A stretch of 64,000 bases of DNA from DATBSK01 sp964501785 (GCA_964501785.1 CAZCUD010000007.1:142260-206259), one strand, 5' to 3'; shown: positions 50,712-60,575, counted from the stretch's first letter. The notes: generated by a model from the sequence alone, not told the origin. Program-made: numbers and translations.

Positions 50712-52316
50712 TCAGGGGTCGATGAGGTCGGGAGCGGCCTCGCTCGGGACGCTGTACTCGAAGGGCATCCCGGCGTCTTCCTCGATGGCTTCGGTGCCGA
50801 CGTGCGCAGAGTCCCGGAGTGGTTTGTCGCGCAGGAACAGTACGACGACGAATGCGATCACGGCAATCGGCACTGCGACGAGGAACACGGTGTGCAGCGA
50901 GTTCGCGAACGCTTGCACGACGCCGTGTCGGGCCTCGCTCGGCAGTGCTCGGATGCGTTCGGGTCCGGCTTGGATGGATGTCGGATCGAGGCCGAGGTCA
51001 CGCGCGCCGGGGACGAGCTGGGTGATCTCGTCCTTGAGCCGGCTGTTGAGGACGGTGCCGTAGATCGCGATGCCGAACGCGCCGCCCATCGTTCGCAGGA
51101 AGGTGGCCGCCGAGGTGGCAGTTCCGAGATCGCGGTGTTCGACGGCGTTCTGGACTGCGAGCACGAGGACCTGCATGGAGAGGCCGACCCCGACGCCGAC
51201 GACGACCATGTACGCGGACTGCTCGAAGCGGCCGGTCTCCACGTCGAACGTCGAGAGAAGCCAGATCCCGATCGCCATGACCAGGGTCCCGACGACCGGG
51301 AAGATCTTGTAGCGACCGAGCTTCGTGATGAGTCGCCCGGATCCGATCGAGCCGACCATCAGCCCGAGGATCAGCGGTGTCAACAGGAGCCCTGATTCGG
51401 TCGGTGAGGCACCGTCAACAACTTGGAGGTACAGGGGGACATAGATGATGGTGCCGTACATCGCGGCGCCGATGAGGAAGCTGCCGATCACCGACACCGT
51501 GAAGATCGGGTTCTTGAAGAGTCTCATGGGAAGGATGGGCTCGGGCGCGCGTCGTTCGTGCGCGACGAACCCGCACAACAGGAAGATCGAGGTGATCGCG
51601 AGTCCGACGATGGTCGTCGATCCCCACGCGTACTCGCTGCCGCCCCAGGTCATCAGGAGGAGAAGGCAGCTGATGGTCGCGACGAGCAGCGCGGCACCGA
51701 GATAGTCGACCTTGTGGGGGAGGCGACGGAAGGAGAGGCGCAGCACCGAGCTGGTCACGACGAGCGCGATGATCCCGATCGGCACGTTGACATAGAAGAC
51801 CCAACGCCAGCTCAGGTTGTCGACGAAGAAGCCACCGACGAGCGGTCCGAGGACGCTCGCCACCGCGAAGACGGCTCCGGTGTAGCCCTGATATCGCCCG
51901 CGCTCACGCGGCGGCACGATGTCGCCGATGATCGCCATCGCCATCGCGACGAGTCCGCCTGCCCCCACGCCCTGAATCGCACGGAAGGCGATCAGCTGCC
52001 CGAGGCTCTGCGAGACTCCCGACAGCACCGAACCCAGGAGGAACACGACGATCGCGACCTGGAACATCACCTTGCGGCCGACGATGTCGCTCACCTTGCC
52101 GTAGATCGGTGTCGACGCGGTGGAGGTGAGCAGGTACGCGGTGACGACCCAGGACAAGTGGTTGAGTCCGCCGAGGTCGCCGACGATCGTCGGCAGCGCG
52201 GTTGCGACGATCGTCTGGTCGAGCGCAGCGAGCAACAGTCCGAGCATCAGCCCGACGAACACGATCTGGATCTGTCGGTGGCTGAGCCGTGCCTCGACGT
52301 GTGCAGCTGGTGTCAT
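50712..52316 (-). CDS. DHA2-family MFS drug exporter
   Basis: The 534-aa protein has about 14 membrane helices. It carries the DHA2 signatures LGLLLAALDQTIVATALPTIVGDLGG and YLLTSTASTPIYGKVSDIVGRK in the first part and RGRYQGYTGAVFAVASVLGPLVGGFFVD in helix 5. It exports lipophilic or cationic drugs using the proton gradient. Its start overlaps the MarR stop by one base (TGATG), so the regulator and pump are co-translated. Confidence 0.92.
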   Translation of the reverse strand: MTPAAHVEARLSHRQIQIVFVGLMLGLLLAALDQTIVATALPTIVGDLGGLNHLSWVVTAYLLTSTASTPIYGKVSDIVGRKVMFQVAIVVFLLGSVLSGVSQSLGQLIAFRAIQGVGAGGLVAMAMAIIGDIVPPRERGRYQGYTGAVFAVASVLGPLVGGFFVDNLSWRWVFYVNVPIGIIALVVTSSVLRLSFRRLPHKVDYLGAALLVATISCLLLLMTWGGSEYAWGSTTIVGLAITSIFLLCGFVAHERRAPEPILPMRLFKNPIFTVSVIGSFLIGAAMYGTIIYVPLYLQVVDGASPTESGLLLTPLILGLMVGSIGSGRLITKLGRYKIFPVVGTLVMAIGIWLLSTFDVETGRFEQSAYMVVVGVGVGLSMQVLVLAVQNAVEHRDLGTATSAATFLRTMGGAFGIAIYGTVLNSRLKDEITQLVPGARDLGLDPTSIQAGPERIRALPSEARHGVVQAFANSLHTVFLVAVPIAVIAFVVVLFLRDKPLRDSAHVGTEAIEEDAGMPFEYSVPSEAAPDLIDP

Positions 52317-52816
52317 CAGTGCTGACCTTCCCCGTACTCGGTGATGCCGGTGGCGAGCTCCGAGAGGAGAAGTGCGAACGTCTTGCGTTCGGGATCACTC
52401 CACTTCGCCAGGAGCGCATGCAACATCTCGCGCCGAGCGATCCCGACCCGCTCCATCGCCTGCTCGCCCGCCGGTGCGAGCGCAACGACGCTCGCGCGGC
52501 GATCGTCGGCGTCGACGCGCCGCTGGACGAAGCCGATGGCTTCCAGCTGCTTGATCTGTCGGCTGGCAGTCGAGACGTCGATGTTCATCGCGCGCGCGAG
52601 CTCGGTGATGCGAACGGGTCCGCATGCCGCCAGACGACGCAGGAGCGGATAGGTCGCTTGATCCATTGCGACGTCGGCCTCGCGCAGGATGCGGCTCCGC
52701 AAGCGCGGAAGGCTGGACTGGCGCACGATCGTGGTGAGCGAGAGCTCGATCGCCTCCAGGGAGTCCTCGCTGGCACCCACAGCGCACATTGTGGCCGGTG
52801 TAGTTGGTGGGCGCAA
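52316..52816 (-). CDS. MarR-family transcriptional regulator
   Basis: The 166-aa product has the winged-helix core PLLRRLAACGPVRITELARAMNIDVSTASRQIKQLEAIGFVQRRVDADDRRASVVALAPAG, with the DDRR wing, and helices on both sides for dimerisation. It probably represses the exporter it overlaps. The first start is ATG 52816; ATG 52789 would remove nine residues that look like upstream DNA. Confidence 0.9.
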   Translation of the reverse strand: MRPPTTPATMCAVGASEDSLEAIELSLTTIVRQSSLPRLRSRILREADVAMDQATYPLLRRLAACGPVRITELARAMNIDVSTASRQIKQLEAIGFVQRRVDADDRRASVVALAPAGEQAMERVGIARREMLHALLAKWSDPERKTFALLLSELATGITEYGEGQH

Positions 52817-52843
52817 GCAAGTTTATGGACTCGCCGTCTTGAG

Positions 52844-53431
52844 CTACTTCGAGCGGCGGGCCCCATGGAGGAACCCGTTCACCACGTCGACCACGAAGTC
52901 TTGATCGAGGGGCGAATCGTCCTCGAACAGGTACCGGAACAGGACCGGTCCGACGAGCTGAGCCACCGCGACCTCGACGTCCAGCTCGGATCGCAGCTCT
53001 CCGCCGGCCTTCCCTTGGGCGATGATCTCGCTTAGGACCTGACCGCCGGCGTCGCGAAGGGACCGGTTGAGGTCGGCCAGGTCCGTGTCATCGCGTGCTT
53101 CCTGGCCGATGGCGATCATCGCTCTTCCCAAGCCTGAGCTGGTCAGGGCCTCGCGAAACGCCTCCAGCTCGGCCAGGAGGTCCAGGCGCGTCTCGCCGCT
53201 CGGGACGGAGTGCAGCGGTCGCGTCTGTTCGTGGATGAGGTCGCGCAACAGGTCGAGGCGCTGTGGCCAGTGGCGATACAGCGTGGTGCGGGCGTATCCG
53301 CTTCGCTCTGCGACCCGAGCGACGGTGACGCGTTCCCACCCTTCCTCGAGCAGGACCTGGTGGGCGGCCGCGAGGACGTCGCGACGAGTGCGCGCGACTC
53401 GCGGATCGACGTCCGGGACGTGCAGCACCAC
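52844..53431 (-). CDS. TetR-family transcriptional regulator
   Basis: The 195-aa protein has an N-terminal HTH (TRRDVLAAAHQVLLEEGWERVTVARVAERSGYARTTLYRHWPQRLDLL) and a helical ligand-binding domain. It is divergent from a DHA2 exporter with a palindrome between them, so it probably represses that pump. Confidence 0.9.
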   Translation of the reverse strand: MVLHVPDVDPRVARTRRDVLAAAHQVLLEEGWERVTVARVAERSGYARTTLYRHWPQRLDLLRDLIHEQTRPLHSVPSGETRLDLLAELEAFREALTSSGLGRAMIAIGQEARDDTDLADLNRSLRDAGGQVLSEIIAQGKAGGELRSELDVEVAVAQLVGPVLFRYLFEDDSPLDQDFVVDVVNGFLHGARRSK

Positions 53432-53458
53432 GCCGACACGCTACCCGAGTTGCTAAGA

Positions 53459-53471
53459 GAACAAAATGTTC
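53459..53471. promoter_or_regulatory. Candidate TetR operator
   Basis: GAACA-AAA-TGTTC is a perfect inverted repeat in the 90-bp divergent region between the TetR gene and the exporter. It is unusually AT-rich compared with the surroundings. Confidence 0.55.
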
Positions 53472-53521
53472 GATAGAAGACGATCTGTAGTGCTGTCGGG
53501 CGAGACATCGGGAGTTGCCAA

Positions 53522-55162
53522 ATGACGATCACGAAGTCCGGGGCTCGCCCCTCCGACGGGCCGCGTCCAGGGTCGGAGAGCCCCAGGGATGAAGTGGTCG
53601 TGAGCGCCGGTCGGCGCAAGCTTGTCCTCGCCGCCATGTGCATCGCGCTGGTCGCCGTCGTGGCCTCTGTCTCAGGGCTCAACGTTGCGCAGCAGGCGCT
53701 GGCCGCGGATCTCGGGGCGACCCAGAGCCAGCTGCTGTGGATCATCAACGGCTACACGTTGGCGCTGGCGGCGCTGCTGATGTCCGTCGGCGCAGTCGGG
53801 GATCGCTGGGGCCGCAAGCCGATCCTGATGATCGGGCTCGTCGGGTTTGTGGTGACGAACCTCGCGTCGGCGTTCGCGAGCGATCCTGAAGTCTTGATCG
53901 CGCTGCGCGTCCTGGCCGGGGTCGCGGCGGCGATGGTGATGCCGGTGACACTCTCGGTCATCACGACGAGCTTCCCACGCGAAGAACAGGCCAAGGCGAT
54001 CGGCACGTGGGCGGGCTTTGCGGGTGCGGGTGGGATCATCGGGTTGTTCTTCTCGGCGGCGATGATCGACAGTGTGACCTGGCCGTGGGTGTTCGCGCTC
54101 CCGATCGCCCTCGCGGCGATCTCGTTCGGCCTCACGGCGGCGTTCGTCCCGCATTCGGTGGAACACACCGAGGGGGGGTTCGATCTGGTTGGATCGTTCC
54201 TGTCGATCGTCGCGGTCGGCGGCCTCGTCCTGGCGTTCCACGAGGGTCCCGAGCAGGGATGGACTGCTGCGATCACTCTCGCCGCGCTCGCTGCGGGTGT
54301 TCTCGCGGGGCTCGCATTCGTGCTCGTCGAGCTTCGTCGCGATCATCCATTGCTCGACGTCAGGATCTTCGCGATCCGGGGGCTCGCCGCCGGATCGGTG
54401 AACCTCTTCGTCGTCTTCGCGGTGATGTTCTCGTTGTTCCTCGTGCTCGTGCAGTACCTACAAGCTGTGCTTGGGTACTCGGCGCTCGAGGCGGCGTCAG
54501 GGCTGATACCGATGGCGATCATGATGATGCCGCTGTCGACGATCGCGCCTTCGATCGCCGAGAAGTTCGGGTTCCGACGGACGCTGGTCACCGGGATGCT
54601 GGCCCTGGCCGCCGGACTCCTGCTGTTCGCATTGCTCGCCGATCCGCACGGCGGCTATCTGAGCGTGCTGCCCGGGACGCTCGTCCTCGGGGCGGGCATC
54701 GGACTCGCCATGAGCCCGTCCACGGCAGCGATCACGTCGTCGCTCCCCGAGGAGAAGCAGGGTGTCGCGTCGTCGCTGAACGACACGGTGCGCGAGATGG
54801 GCGGCGCGGTCGGCATCGCGCTCATCGGGTCCGTCCTCAACTCCGCGTACCAGTCCAACGTCGAGCCGTCGACGTCGGGGCTGCCCGCCGACGTGGCGGA
54901 CACCGTCGTCGAGGGCATTGGGGGCGCGTTGGCCGTCGGAGGACAGCTCGGCGACACGGGCGTGGCGCTCATCGAGTCGGCGCGCCAAGCGTTCGTCGAT
55001 GCCATGATCCCGGCGCTGCTGCTCGCTGCCGGCCTCAGCATCGCTGCTGCAGTGTTCACCGCGCTGCGCGGACCGAAGACCGCGGCTGAAGCCGAACCAC
55101 GACTCCATCCTCAGCTCGAGGAACCCGCGCCGGCCGAGCTCGTCAGTCGTGGAGTGTCGTGA
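53522..55162 (+). CDS. DHA2-family MFS exporter
   Basis: The 546-aa protein has about 14 membrane helices: LVLAAMCIALVAVVASVSGLNVAQQALAADLGA, INGYTLALAALLMSVGAVGDRWGRKPILM, AGFAGAGGIIGLFFSAAMID and a C-terminal half ending in a Pro/Glu-rich tail. It is related to the pump at 50712 but not a close copy. It probably exports lipophilic compounds and is controlled by the adjacent TetR. Its 3' end overlaps the convergent hydrolase by 20 bp. Confidence 0.92.
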   Translation: MTITKSGARPSDGPRPGSESPRDEVVVSAGRRKLVLAAMCIALVAVVASVSGLNVAQQALAADLGATQSQLLWIINGYTLALAALLMSVGAVGDRWGRKPILMIGLVGFVVTNLASAFASDPEVLIALRVLAGVAAAMVMPVTLSVITTSFPREEQAKAIGTWAGFAGAGGIIGLFFSAAMIDSVTWPWVFALPIALAAISFGLTAAFVPHSVEHTEGGFDLVGSFLSIVAVGGLVLAFHEGPEQGWTAAITLAALAAGVLAGLAFVLVELRRDHPLLDVRIFAIRGLAAGSVNLFVVFAVMFSLFLVLVQYLQAVLGYSALEAASGLIPMAIMMMPLSTIAPSIAEKFGFRRTLVTGMLALAAGLLLFALLADPHGGYLSVLPGTLVLGAGIGLAMSPSTAAITSSLPEEKQGVASSLNDTVREMGGAVGIALIGSVLNSAYQSNVEPSTSGLPADVADTVVEGIGGALAVGGQLGDTGVALIESARQAFVDAMIPALLLAAGLSIAAAVFTALRGPKTAAEAEPRLHPQLEEPAPAELVSRGVS

Positions 55163-56057
55163 GGAAGTCGACGAGCGCGGCGGTGAAGATGTCATTGCGG
55201 TCGCCGGCGACCATGTGGCTGGCGTCTGCGACGTCGACGTAGGTGGCGTGGGGGACGGCGTCGAGGAAGTGTTCGACGCTTTCTTGGGAGACGACGTCGC
55301 TCATGGCGCCGCGGATGAGGAGGGTGGGCACGGTGAGGCGGCGGGCGGCGTCGGTGAGGGCGTCGGTCATGTCGTCGATGCGGCGGCGGGTCGCGGCGGG
55401 GTCGTCCGAGCTGAACTCGGGCTTGCTGGTGAGGAAGCGGGGGTCCCAGCGCCAGCGCCATCGGCCGTCGCTGCCTTCCACGAGGTTCTTGCGGAGCCCG
55501 TCGATGCTGGCGGGGCGTCGGCGGTGGGGCAGGTAGGTTGCGACGGCGTCGGCGGCGTCGTCGAGGGTGGCGAATCCGTCGGGATGGGCGAGCATGAATC
55601 CGATCACGCGTTCGACGCCAGCGGGTTCCATGGCGGGGGCGACGTCGACGAGCGCGACGGCGGCGTAGAGCTGTTGGGTGGCGTGGCGTTGGGCGGCGAG
55701 GCCCATGATCCCGCCGAGTGAGGCGCCGACGAGCACGGGCGGGGCGCCGAGCTGGTCGACGACGGTCGTGACGTCGCCGGCGAAATGCTCGATGTCGTAG
55801 GCGTCCGCGCCGGGCCAGTCGCTGTCGCCGTGGCCGCGGAGGTCGAGCGCGACCACGCGCCAACCGTGCGTGGCGAGGATGGGTGCGGTGCCTCGCCATG
55901 AGTGGCGGGTCTGTCCACCGCCGTGGAGCAGCAAGACCGGCGGGTCGTGTGCGGCGCCCCACTGGTCGGCGACGAGGGTGATCGCGTCGTCGCTGCGGAA
56001 GTGAACGACGTTCGGCTTCGCCGGCTGGTGTCCGTCGCGCGAGTCGGGGGTCGTCAT
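55143..56057 (-). CDS. Alpha/beta hydrolase
   Basis: The 304-aa protein has PPVLLLHGGGQTRHSWRG (oxyanion loop), VVALDLRGHGDSDWPG, the nucleophile Ser in VLVGASLGGIMGLAA, an acidic residue in LIRGAMSDVVSQ and the catalytic His in VADASHMVAGD. It resembles epoxide hydrolase/haloperoxidase-type enzymes without the second-shell haloalkane features. It overlaps the preceding gene by 4 bp and ends an operon with the MMPL transporter. Confidence 0.88.
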   Translation of the reverse strand: MTTPDSRDGHQPAKPNVVHFRSDDAITLVADQWGAAHDPPVLLLHGGGQTRHSWRGTAPILATHGWRVVALDLRGHGDSDWPGADAYDIEHFAGDVTTVVDQLGAPPVLVGASLGGIMGLAAQRHATQQLYAAVALVDVAPAMEPAGVERVIGFMLAHPDGFATLDDAADAVATYLPHRRRPASIDGLRKNLVEGSDGRWRWRWDPRFLTSKPEFSSDDPAATRRRIDDMTDALTDAARRLTVPTLLIRGAMSDVVSQESVEHFLDAVPHATYVDVADASHMVAGDRNDIFTAALVDFLTTLHD

Positions 56058-56509
56058 GTCGGGGCGACGTCGCGCTCGAGGCGCTGTGCGAGTGAGCGGA
56101 GGAAGGTCTGGGCGCCGTCTCGTTTGCGGCGCGCGTCGAGACGCCAGAACGTCCGGGTGCGGGGGTCGAGCTCATCGAGGCTGAGCTCGCTCGCCGGGCG
56201 CGGATCCAGCGCGGTCGCGAGGGCGCGCAGCCGAAGGATCCCGTGACGCGCTCGTGGTGTGTTCATGGTTCTCCAGAAGAGCGCGCAGTGTGCTTCGCGT
56301 GGGCTGTCGAGCACGATCGGCTCGACGCGCACGAGGACCGTCGCGGAGTGGGGTCCGGTGGGGTGCGTGGTGGCCAGATACCAGTCGGGGCCGGCGGCGG
56401 CGGCGTTGGCGGCCTGTCGGAGGATGTCGACGAGCTCGTCGCGGGTGAGCGCGGCGAGGTCGAGCGGATGCACCGCAACGGTGTGGGTCGCGAGGTGTTC
56501 GGTGATCAT
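56054..56509 (-). CDS. Hypothetical protein between MMPL and hydrolase genes
   Basis: The 151-aa product is alpha/beta with a strand pair DWYLATTHPTGPHSATVLVRVEPIVLD and an Arg-rich helical end. I do not recognise it. ATG overlaps on both sides (4 bp with MMPL and 4 bp with the hydrolase) show that the three genes are translated as a unit, so it is probably an accessory or enzyme acting on the same substrate. Confidence 0.7.
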   Translation of the reverse strand: MITEHLATHTVAVHPLDLAALTRDELVDILRQAANAAAAGPDWYLATTHPTGPHSATVLVRVEPIVLDSPREAHCALFWRTMNTPRARHGILRLRALATALDPRPASELSLDELDPRTRTFWRLDARRKRDGAQTFLRSLAQRLERDVAPT

Positions 56510-58725
56510 GTTCTTGGCCCGACGGGGGCTTGGAGGTCGTGGGGGAGGGCTTCGGCGATCTCGTCGGCGAGGACGGCACGGTCGGTGGCGTCTTCGGCTT
56601 CGATGCTGATGCGGGGGATGATGCGGTCGAGCCAGCGCGGGAACCACCAGTTCGCGTTGCCGAGCAGCTCCATGGTCGCGGGGACCAGGAGTGTTCGTAC
56701 GACGGTGGCGTCGAGGAAGATCGCGGTGGCGAGGCCGAGCCCGAAGAGCTTGGTGGTCCGGTCCTCGCCGAGGACGGCGGACCCGAAGACCGCGACCATG
56801 ATCGCGGCGGCTGCGGTGATCACGCGGGCGGTCGCGGCGAGCCCGTCGGCGACCGCGAGGCCGTTGTCGCCGGTTCGGACGTATTCCTCGCGGATTCGGC
56901 TCAGCAGGAACACCTCGTAGTCCATGGAGAGGCCGAAGAGCACCGCGAAGAGCAGCATCGGGACGAACGACTGGATGGGTCCGGAGGTGTCGATGCCGAC
57001 GACGTCCTTGGCCCACCCCCATTGGAAGACCGCGACGATGACGCCGTAGGCGGCGCCGATCGACAGCAGGTTCATGATCACGGCCTTGAGTGGGATGAGC
57101 ACGGATCGGAACACCATCATGAGCAACAGGAACGAGAGGCCGAGCACGACCGCGATGAACAGTGGCAGGCGGTCGGCGAGCGCGACGCCGAGGTCGTCGA
57201 AGACGGCGGTGATGCCGCCGATGTAGATCTCGACGGGTGTTCCTCGGGTCGCGGTGGGGACGACCTCGTCGCGGAGGTGCTCGATGAGCTCGAGGGTCCG
57301 GGGATCTTGGGGTGAGGTCGTGGGGATCACCGTCACGACCGCTGCGTCACCGTCGTCGTTGAGGCGGGGAGGTGCGACGACGAACACACCGTCGGTGTCG
57401 CCGATCGCGGCGAGGACGGGTTGCAGCGTCTCGGCGGTCGAACCGGCCGGGAGGCGCGCTGCGAGCACGAGCGGCCCGTTGAATCCGGGTCCGAACGAAT
57501 CGGAGAGCAGGTCGTAGGCGCGCCGCGAGGTCTTGGTCGTCGGGTCGGCGCCCGAGTCGCTGGAGCCGAGCCGCAGCGACAGCATCGGGATCGCGAGCAC
57601 GAGGAGGATGACGAGCCCGATCACGACGAAGAACCAGGGGCGGCGCTGCACGAGGCGGCTCCAGCGGAACCACCACGTCACCCGGTGTGCGGTCTCGTCG
57701 CGATGCAGCCCGGGGAGACGAAGGCGATCGATGGCGTGGCCCGCGAAGCCAAGCAGTGCGGGGACGAGGGTCAAGGCCGCGGCCATGACGGTGAAGACGG
57801 CGAGGCCGGCGCCGATCGCCATCGTCTGCACGATCGGGACTCCCATCACGAGCATGCCGCACAGCGACAACACGACGGTGAAGCCGGCGAACATGACCGC
57901 GCGTCCCGCGGTGCTCATCGCCGACGTCACGGCGCGCTCGGGCTCGAGTCCGGCGTGCAGGCCCTGGCGGTAGCGGGTCACGATCAGGAGCGCGTAGTCG
58001 ATCCCGACGCCGAGTCCGATGAGCGTCGCCAAGCGAGGCGCGAAATCGGACAAGTCGAGCACGGTCGCGCTGAGCGAGAGAAGCGACAGCGCGACGCCGA
58101 GGGAGAACAAGGCGGTGAGGATCGGCAGGCCCATCGCCACGACGGATCCGAAGGACACCAGCAAGACGATCACCGCGACGAGCAGCCCGATCTGCTCGCC
58201 GCGTCCACCGGGTCCCTCGATCTCGGCGAACTGGATGACGCGCCCGCCCAGCTCGACCTGCACCCGCGGCGAGTCGGCCTGGTCGCGCAGTTCCAGGAGG
58301 TCGTCGACGACGCCGGCCTGGCGGAGCTGCCCGGCGCGCGCGTCGAACTGGATCGTCGCGAACGCGGTCGTCCCGTCAGCCGACACCGGACGCGGTTCGG
58401 CGGTGTAGGGCGACGCGACGCCGAGGACGTGGTCGACGCCCTCCACGTCGTCGAAGAAGCGCTCCATGGCGCGTCGCACGCGCGGATCGTCGACGCCCTC
58501 ATCGGCGTGGAAGACGATGTCGGCGGTGTCGCCGGCACGGTCGGGGAATCGGGCTTCGAGCAGATCGAACGCGGCCTGGGACTCGGTGCCTGGAACCGAG
58601 AAGACGCTCGCGGTCTCGCCACCTGCCGCTCGTGCACCGAGCACGACGCCGACGAGCGTGAGCACCCAGAGGACGACCACGACCCGGCGGTGGCGGTAGC
58701 AGGCACCCCCGATTCGCCCCAACAT
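56506..58725 (-). CDS. MMPL/RND-family transporter
   Basis: The 739-aa protein has the MMPL layout: first helix VVVVLWVLTLVGVVLGARAAGG, a periplasmic domain, five clustered helices (IGLLVAVIVLLVSFGSVVAMGLP; ATLIGLGVGIDYALLIVTRYRQGL with the Asp-Tyr motif), then repeated in the second half (FVPMLLFAVLFGLSMDYEVFLLSRIREEY). Such pumps move lipids or hydrophobic drugs across the membrane. ATG 58725 is preceded by GGGGGAG. It is divergent from a TetR gene. Confidence 0.92.
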   Translation of the reverse strand: MLGRIGGACYRHRRVVVVLWVLTLVGVVLGARAAGGETASVFSVPGTESQAAFDLLEARFPDRAGDTADIVFHADEGVDDPRVRRAMERFFDDVEGVDHVLGVASPYTAEPRPVSADGTTAFATIQFDARAGQLRQAGVVDDLLELRDQADSPRVQVELGGRVIQFAEIEGPGGRGEQIGLLVAVIVLLVSFGSVVAMGLPILTALFSLGVALSLLSLSATVLDLSDFAPRLATLIGLGVGIDYALLIVTRYRQGLHAGLEPERAVTSAMSTAGRAVMFAGFTVVLSLCGMLVMGVPIVQTMAIGAGLAVFTVMAAALTLVPALLGFAGHAIDRLRLPGLHRDETAHRVTWWFRWSRLVQRRPWFFVVIGLVILLVLAIPMLSLRLGSSDSGADPTTKTSRRAYDLLSDSFGPGFNGPLVLAARLPAGSTAETLQPVLAAIGDTDGVFVVAPPRLNDDGDAAVVTVIPTTSPQDPRTLELIEHLRDEVVPTATRGTPVEIYIGGITAVFDDLGVALADRLPLFIAVVLGLSFLLLMMVFRSVLIPLKAVIMNLLSIGAAYGVIVAVFQWGWAKDVVGIDTSGPIQSFVPMLLFAVLFGLSMDYEVFLLSRIREEYVRTGDNGLAVADGLAATARVITAAAAIMVAVFGSAVLGEDRTTKLFGLGLATAIFLDATVVRTLLVPATMELLGNANWWFPRWLDRIIPRISIEAEDATDRAVLADEIAEALPHDLQAPVGPRT

Positions 58726-58771
58726 CCGACGACTCCCCCTTCCGGCGGGTAGCTTGCGTCGCGACGGTATC

Positions 58772-58788
58772 TTGGAGAAGAATTCCAA
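58772..58788. promoter_or_regulatory. Candidate TetR operator
   Basis: TTGGAGAAGAATTCCAA contains TTGGA and TCCAA arms with a 7-base spacer, placed midway between the MMPL and TetR starts. Divergent position and AT-rich centre suggest a TetR binding site controlling both operons. Confidence 0.6.
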
Positions 58789-58823
58789 CACAAGCGCCCG
58801 GAATCTCAGCCGAGGAGGAGCTG

Positions 58824-59414
58824 GTGCGGAAGGTGCCTGCCGAGCTCGCCGCGAGGTTGGAGCCCGCGGCGGCGGTGTTCGCGGAACGGGGCTTCGACGA
58901 CGCGCGGATCGAGGACATCACCGAAGCGACGGGGATCGCCAGCTCGACGCTTTACTACTACTTCGAGGGCAAGCGGGAGATCCTCGCGTTCTTGCTCGAG
59001 GACTTCCTGGGGCGGGTCACACGCCAGCTGCGGACGACGGGTGACGAGGGTTCCTCGGCGCGGGTGCGTCTCGAGGCCGTGATCCGAACGCAGCTGGAGC
59101 TCATGGCGCGCCATCCGCACCGATGTCGAGTGCTCCTCGCCGAGCTGGGACAGCTCGGGCGCCTGCCCGACACCGCTAAGGCCGTGAACCAGGCCTTCCA
59201 CGAACCGGTGCAGACCTTGCTCGAGGAAGGCGCACGCGACGGATCGCTGCGCGCGCTGCCGATCGAGACCGCCGCCGCCGCCATCTTCGGCGCAGTCACC
59301 GTCACGGCGCTGCACTACGTCGTCGCCGACAAGCCGATCGATCCCGACACGACGGCCGCCGAAGTGCTCCAACTGCTCGCGGCCGGCTACGCGTCGGAGG
59401 ACACGACGGCATGA
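58824..59414 (+). CDS. TetR-family transcriptional regulator
   Basis: The 196-aa protein has the TetR HTH (ARLEPAAAVFAERGFDDARIEDITEATGIASSTLYYYFEGKREIL) followed by a helical sensor domain. GTG 58824 has a GAGGAGGAG site upstream. Its stop overlaps the P450 start by 4 bp, so the regulator is co-made with the enzyme it likely controls, together with the divergent MMPL operon. Confidence 0.92.
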   Translation: MRKVPAELAARLEPAAAVFAERGFDDARIEDITEATGIASSTLYYYFEGKREILAFLLEDFLGRVTRQLRTTGDEGSSARVRLEAVIRTQLELMARHPHRCRVLLAELGQLGRLPDTAKAVNQAFHEPVQTLLEEGARDGSLRALPIETAAAAIFGAVTVTALHYVVADKPIDPDTTAAEVLQLLAAGYASEDTTA

Positions 59415-60571
59415 TCGACGCGGAGACGATCCTCTACGACCCGTTCGCGCCCACGTTCCAGCGCGACCTCTACCAGATCTACGAGGTCCTCCGCGCGGAG
59501 CACCCGGTGTATCGACATCCAGAGCGCGGCTACTACGCACTCTCGCGCTTCGACGACGTCTGGCATGCGGTGCACGAACCCGACGTCTTCTCCTCGGAGG
59601 TCGATGTCGGACTGAGCCTTCTGCCGATGATGATCTTCACCGACCCGCCACGGCATGATCGACTGCGGGCGATCGTGTCGCGCGCGTTCACCCCACGCCG
59701 CATCGCCCAACTGGAAGGATTCGCGACCGACGTCGCGCGGCGGCTCTTCCGAGCGATCACCGACCACGGCGGCGGAGACCTGATGGCCGAGCTCGCCGGC
59801 CCACTCCCGAGCACCGTGATCGGCGAGCTGATCGGCATTCCACGCGACCAACAACCCGAGTTCCGACGCTGGGCAGCCGAGCTCGTCGAAGCCGACCCCA
59901 CGACCGGCACCCTGCCCGAGAGCGCCGCCGACATCTATCAGTGCTTCGCGACCCTCCTCGACGAACGGCGCCGACAGCCTGCCGACGACCTGATGTCGGC
60001 ACTGATCCGAGCCGACGTCGACGGAGCACGCTTGACCCAAGACGAGCTGCTCGGCTTCTGCTTCCTGTTGCTCGTCGCCGGAAACGACACCACGACGAAC
60101 CTCATCGGCAACGGCGCGTTCCTCCTCGCAACCCACCCCGACCAGCGCGCCCAGCTGCGCGCAACACCAGACCTGCTCGACGGCGCCATCGAAGAGATGC
60201 TGCGCTATGAGTCACCCGCCCAGGCGCTGCCCCGCAAGATCCTTCGCCCCGTGCGCGTCCACGGCATCGACCTCGAACCGGACGAACGGGTCATGCTCAT
60301 CTGGGGCTCCGCCAACCGTGACGAACACGAGTTCACCGATCCCGCACGCTTCGACATCCACCGGCGAATCGACCGGCACCTCGCCTTCGGCCATGGCCTC
60401 CACTACTGCCTCGGCGCCTCACTCGCGCGCCTCGAAGCCAAAGCCGCATTCCGCACCCTGCTCGACGAAGCACCCGAGTACACCCTCATCGAGCCCACCC
60501 CGCCACGAGTCCGCTCCGGCTGGGCCAGGGCCTTCGCCCGCCTGCCCGTCAGCACTCTCGAAGGCGGCTGA
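59411..60571 (+). CDS. Cytochrome P450
   Basis: The 386-aa soluble P450 has the I-helix oxygen-activation motif LLLVAGNDTTTNL, the ExxR pair in EEMLRYESPAQ, the aromatic meander, and the heme loop FGHGLHYCLGASLARLE with the cysteine ligand. Near the start are YYALSRFDDVWHAVHEPD and the FTDPPRHDRLRAIVSRAF C-helix. It hydroxylates an unknown hydrophobic substrate with electrons from a ferredoxin that is not encoded nearby. Confidence 0.95.
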   Translation: MIDAETILYDPFAPTFQRDLYQIYEVLRAEHPVYRHPERGYYALSRFDDVWHAVHEPDVFSSEVDVGLSLLPMMIFTDPPRHDRLRAIVSRAFTPRRIAQLEGFATDVARRLFRAITDHGGGDLMAELAGPLPSTVIGELIGIPRDQQPEFRRWAAELVEADPTTGTLPESAADIYQCFATLLDERRRQPADDLMSALIRADVDGARLTQDELLGFCFLLLVAGNDTTTNLIGNGAFLLATHPDQRAQLRATPDLLDGAIEEMLRYESPAQALPRKILRPVRVHGIDLEPDERVMLIWGSANRDEHEFTDPARFDIHRRIDRHLAFGHGLHYCLGASLARLEAKAAFRTLLDEAPEYTLIEPTPPRVRSGWARAFARLPVSTLEGG

Positions 60572-60575
60572 TCCG

